Below, piece after piece: positions 5,985-7,870 of a stretch of 7,870 nt of DNA (its first letter is position 1; the number at the start of each line of letters is the position of its first letter). Where the stretch lies: positions 1 through 7,870 of the forward strand of contig JAFROA010000079.1 in assembly GCA_017429885.1 (NCBI GenBank). The letters run 5' to 3'. The position numbers and the translations under genes were made by a program. Origin of the DNA: Bacteroidales bacterium. GTDB taxonomy: Bacteria; Bacteroidota; Bacteroidia; Bacteroidales; UBA932. The notes below the pieces were generated by a model, which saw nothing but the letters and a program-made list of their open reading frames with translations, was not told the origin of the DNA and searched no databases.

Positions 5985-7870
5985 ATGAGACACCTGTTTA
6001 TAAGTATTGCCATGGGGCTAACCTGCATTGGTTTGTGGGCCCAACCGGTAGGCATCGTTCCCGATTCCAGTATACTTGCCTCTCCGTTCAGCCCCGCTGA
6101 CGAAGCCGCTTTCAAGCAACCCGCCAAGGTCTTTTATCCAGAAACTTGGTTCCACTTCATCGGCGGGAACATATCCCGTGAAGGCATTGACGCTGACCTG
6201 CAGGCCATCGCAGATGCGGGAATCTCCGGAGTGCAGTGGTTTCACGGCTCTGGCGGGATGTGGCCTGGAACAACCCGCCATCTGACCCAGTTAACTCCCG
6301 AATGGGAAGATATGGTCAGTTATGTGGGCAGAAAAGCGGACAGCCTTGGGCTCCGGCTTACCGTCCAGACATGCCCCGGCTGGTCAATGGCCGGAGGCCC
6401 CTGGATCAAGCCCGAGAACGCCATGAGGCAACTGATCTGGTCAAGGACGGATATTCCAGTAGGCGAAAAGGCCACGGTCATCCCGAAAGGCCAGCCATCC
6501 AATGAGCCATGGAGAGACTATCATGACATCAAGGTCCTCGCCTTCCCCACCCCGCTGGGAGACACAGGAGAACCCTTGAGACCGGAATCCATCAAGGCTT
6601 CCGACGATTGGAAAACAGTTTTCGAAGGCGGTGACAAGAGCGTCAAGCTTGAGCCTGGGACAAATAGCGTCATCACCTTCACCCTGCCGAAAGGTGAGGT
6701 GATACGCACCCTGGAACTTCCTCCTGTGGGAGCGTTTTCCCATAATTTCTGCTACAACCCGGGAATACATGTCAAGCTGACCGCAACCAAGGATGGCGAA
6801 GAGAAAACCCTCGTAGACGCTGACCTTCCGATGAGCAACTGGCAGGATGGCGGTGTGAACAATATGGTGTTCGCATGTAACGAGGTGGAAGGCGCTGAAA
6901 GCTACACCTTTACGCTGACTAACGCCCATCCTGCGACCATTCGCTTCGTTCGCTTCTGGTCCGCTGCGAGGAAGAACAGCTGGAGAGGTGAGGCCGGATG
7001 GACCCTGATCGCCAAAGAACCCTTCCAGCAGCACACAGAGCAGAATCCGCTGGCCTTCGTCAAAACAAAGGACATAATCGACATAACCGACAAGATGAAG
7101 CCGGATGGAACCCTTGATTGGACCGCTCCCGCAGGAGACTGTCCACAAGGCACTTGGACAGTCTTGAGGTTCGGCCATGTCAATTTCGGAAAACGCAATG
7201 CTCCCGCTACTCCTGAAGCCACTGGCTGGGAGTGCAGCAAGTTCGATCCCAAAGGAGCCGAAATCCAGTTCGCGAATTACGTCGGAATGCTCCAGGAAGG
7301 TCCCCTGGGCGGAAAAGCCAAAGGAATGTTGATGGACAGCTGGGAGTGCAACACCCAGACCTGGACAGACACGATGGAGAAGGATTTCAAGGATGCCGCC
7401 GGCTACGACCTTGCGGTCAGGCTTCCCGCCCTTATGGGCTATGTGCTCGACAGCCAGGAGGAGACGAGTCGTTTCCTGATTGATTGGAGGCGGACAGCCA
7501 ACGGCCTATATGTCGAGAATTTCTTCAGGAAAATGACAGAACTGGCCCACGGAAAAGGTCTCGAGGTACAGTACGAGACCGCCGGAAGCGACGTCGTGAC
7601 CATGGATCCGCTGGAGTATTTCAAATACGCCGATGTTCCGATGTGCGAGTTCTGGCAGCCATTCACCGAAGGTTATGTCGGCGACCTGGACTTCAAACCC
7701 ATTGAACCCACTGAGTCAGCCGCCCACCTCTACGGCAAGCCCAGAGTGGCTTCTGAGAGTTTCACCAGTTTCTCCTTGACCTGGGACGAGCACTGGCAGA
7801 TGCTCAAGGAGGTGGCCAACTTCAACATGGCCGAGGGCGTGACCCACAACGTGTTCCACACCTACACCCA
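5985..7870 (+). CDS. GH106-type alpha-L-rhamnosidase, C-terminus missing (runs off the right edge)
   Basis: The frame is open from ATG 5985 to the window edge, giving 628 residues with no stop. Residues 1 to about 19 form a signal peptide (MRHLFISIAMGLTCIGLWA, cleavage before Gln20), which supports this start. The catalytic (alpha/beta)8 region opens with WFHFIGGNISREGIDADLQA (55-74), AGISGVQWFHG (78-88) and TVQTCPGWSMAGGPW (126-140), all typical of GH106. A beta-rich insert lies around 205-345. The barrel resumes with GMLMDSWECNTQTWT (447-461), RFLIDWRRT (496-504), GLEVQYETAG (525-534), CEFWQPF (554-560) and VASESFTS (588-595). Glu454, Glu531, Glu555 and Glu591 sit in conserved stretches and are candidate catalytic acids, but I cannot assign roles. 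Known for the family: GH106 enzymes cleave alpha-L-rhamnosyl linkages in pectic and other glycans and often have more than 800 residues, so the C-terminal part is outside the window. With the GH78 gene it suggests a rhamnose-glycan locus. Substrate is unknown. Confidence 0.87.
   Translation, partial: MRHLFISIAMGLTCIGLWAQPVGIVPDSSILASPFSPADEAAFKQPAKVFYPETWFHFIGGNISREGIDADLQAIADAGISGVQWFHGSGGMWPGTTRHLTQLTPEWEDMVSYVGRKADSLGLRLTVQTCPGWSMAGGPWIKPENAMRQLIWSRTDIPVGEKATVIPKGQPSNEPWRDYHDIKVLAFPTPLGDTGEPLRPESIKASDDWKTVFEGGDKSVKLEPGTNSVITFTLPKGEVIRTLELPPVGAFSHNFCYNPGIHVKLTATKDGEEKTLVDADLPMSNWQDGGVNNMVFACNEVEGAESYTFTLTNAHPATIRFVRFWSAARKNSWRGEAGWTLIAKEPFQQHTEQNPLAFVKTKDIIDITDKMKPDGTLDWTAPAGDCPQGTWTVLRFGHVNFGKRNAPATPEATGWECSKFDPKGAEIQFANYVGMLQEGPLGGKAKGMLMDSWECNTQTWTDTMEKDFKDAAGYDLAVRLPALMGYVLDSQEETSRFLIDWRRTANGLYVENFFRKMTELAHGKGLEVQYETAGSDVVTMDPLEYFKYADVPMCEFWQPFTEGYVGDLDFKPIEPTESAAHLYGKPRVASESFTSFSLTWDEHWQMLKEVANFNMAEGVTHNVFHTYT

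Noticed and set aside
6441..7178. A 245-codon open frame on the minus strand inside the GH106 gene
   Set aside because: The plus-strand frame carries the GH106 motifs; the reverse frame has no domain or signal and is an antisense shadow.

Overview
The window looks like a carbohydrate-foraging locus from the Bacteroidetes, most likely order Bacteroidales (inference). The reasons are: start codons without clear Shine-Dalgarno sequences and set in A/T-rich leaders; promoter candidates close to the Bacteroidetes -7 box TAnnTTTG (TATATT-type elements at 484, 5527 and 5946); a BspA-like leucine-rich-repeat secreted protein; a DUF6150-type YKSDA-repeat protein; and secreted alpha-L-rhamnosidases resembling Bacteroides enzymes. 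Base composition is even to slightly GC-rich throughout, with no IS element, tRNA, rRNA or CRISPR array.

Layout: (1) 1-418, minus strand, is the N-terminal part of a GH78-type alpha-L-rhamnosidase that runs off the left edge. (2) 419-512 is a short divergent promoter region. (3) 513-5500, plus strand, is a tightly packed four-gene unit: a secreted BspA-like protein of unknown role, a mannitol-type PTS permease EIICBA (mtlA), HPr (ptsH) and Enzyme I (ptsI), with gaps of 10, 1 and 6 bases. (4) 5502-5524 is a weak candidate terminator that merges into the promoter of a small secreted repeat protein (5557-5892). (5) 5912-5943 is a strong intrinsic terminator. (6) 5985 to the right edge is a GH106-type alpha-L-rhamnosidase, incomplete at its C-terminus.

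How the parts work together: EI takes phosphate from PEP and passes it to HPr, then to the IIA and IIB domains of the permease, which phosphorylates a hexitol (mannitol by homology) as it is imported. A whole phosphorelay in one operon is notable because Bacteroidetes glycan users typically import through SusCD/TonB systems and non-PTS permeases. The flanking rhamnosidases would release L-rhamnose from pectic or other rhamnose-containing glycans outside the cytoplasm; nothing seen ties them mechanistically to the PTS. No mannitol-1-phosphate dehydrogenase, PTS regulator or SusC/SusD pair is in the window.

Most notable points: the compact, divergent Enzyme I; ptsH and ptsI in the same reading frame, separated only by TAG and two codons; a secreted protein leading the PTS operon; and the small repeat protein, whose mature part is two copies of a 42-residue super-repeat.
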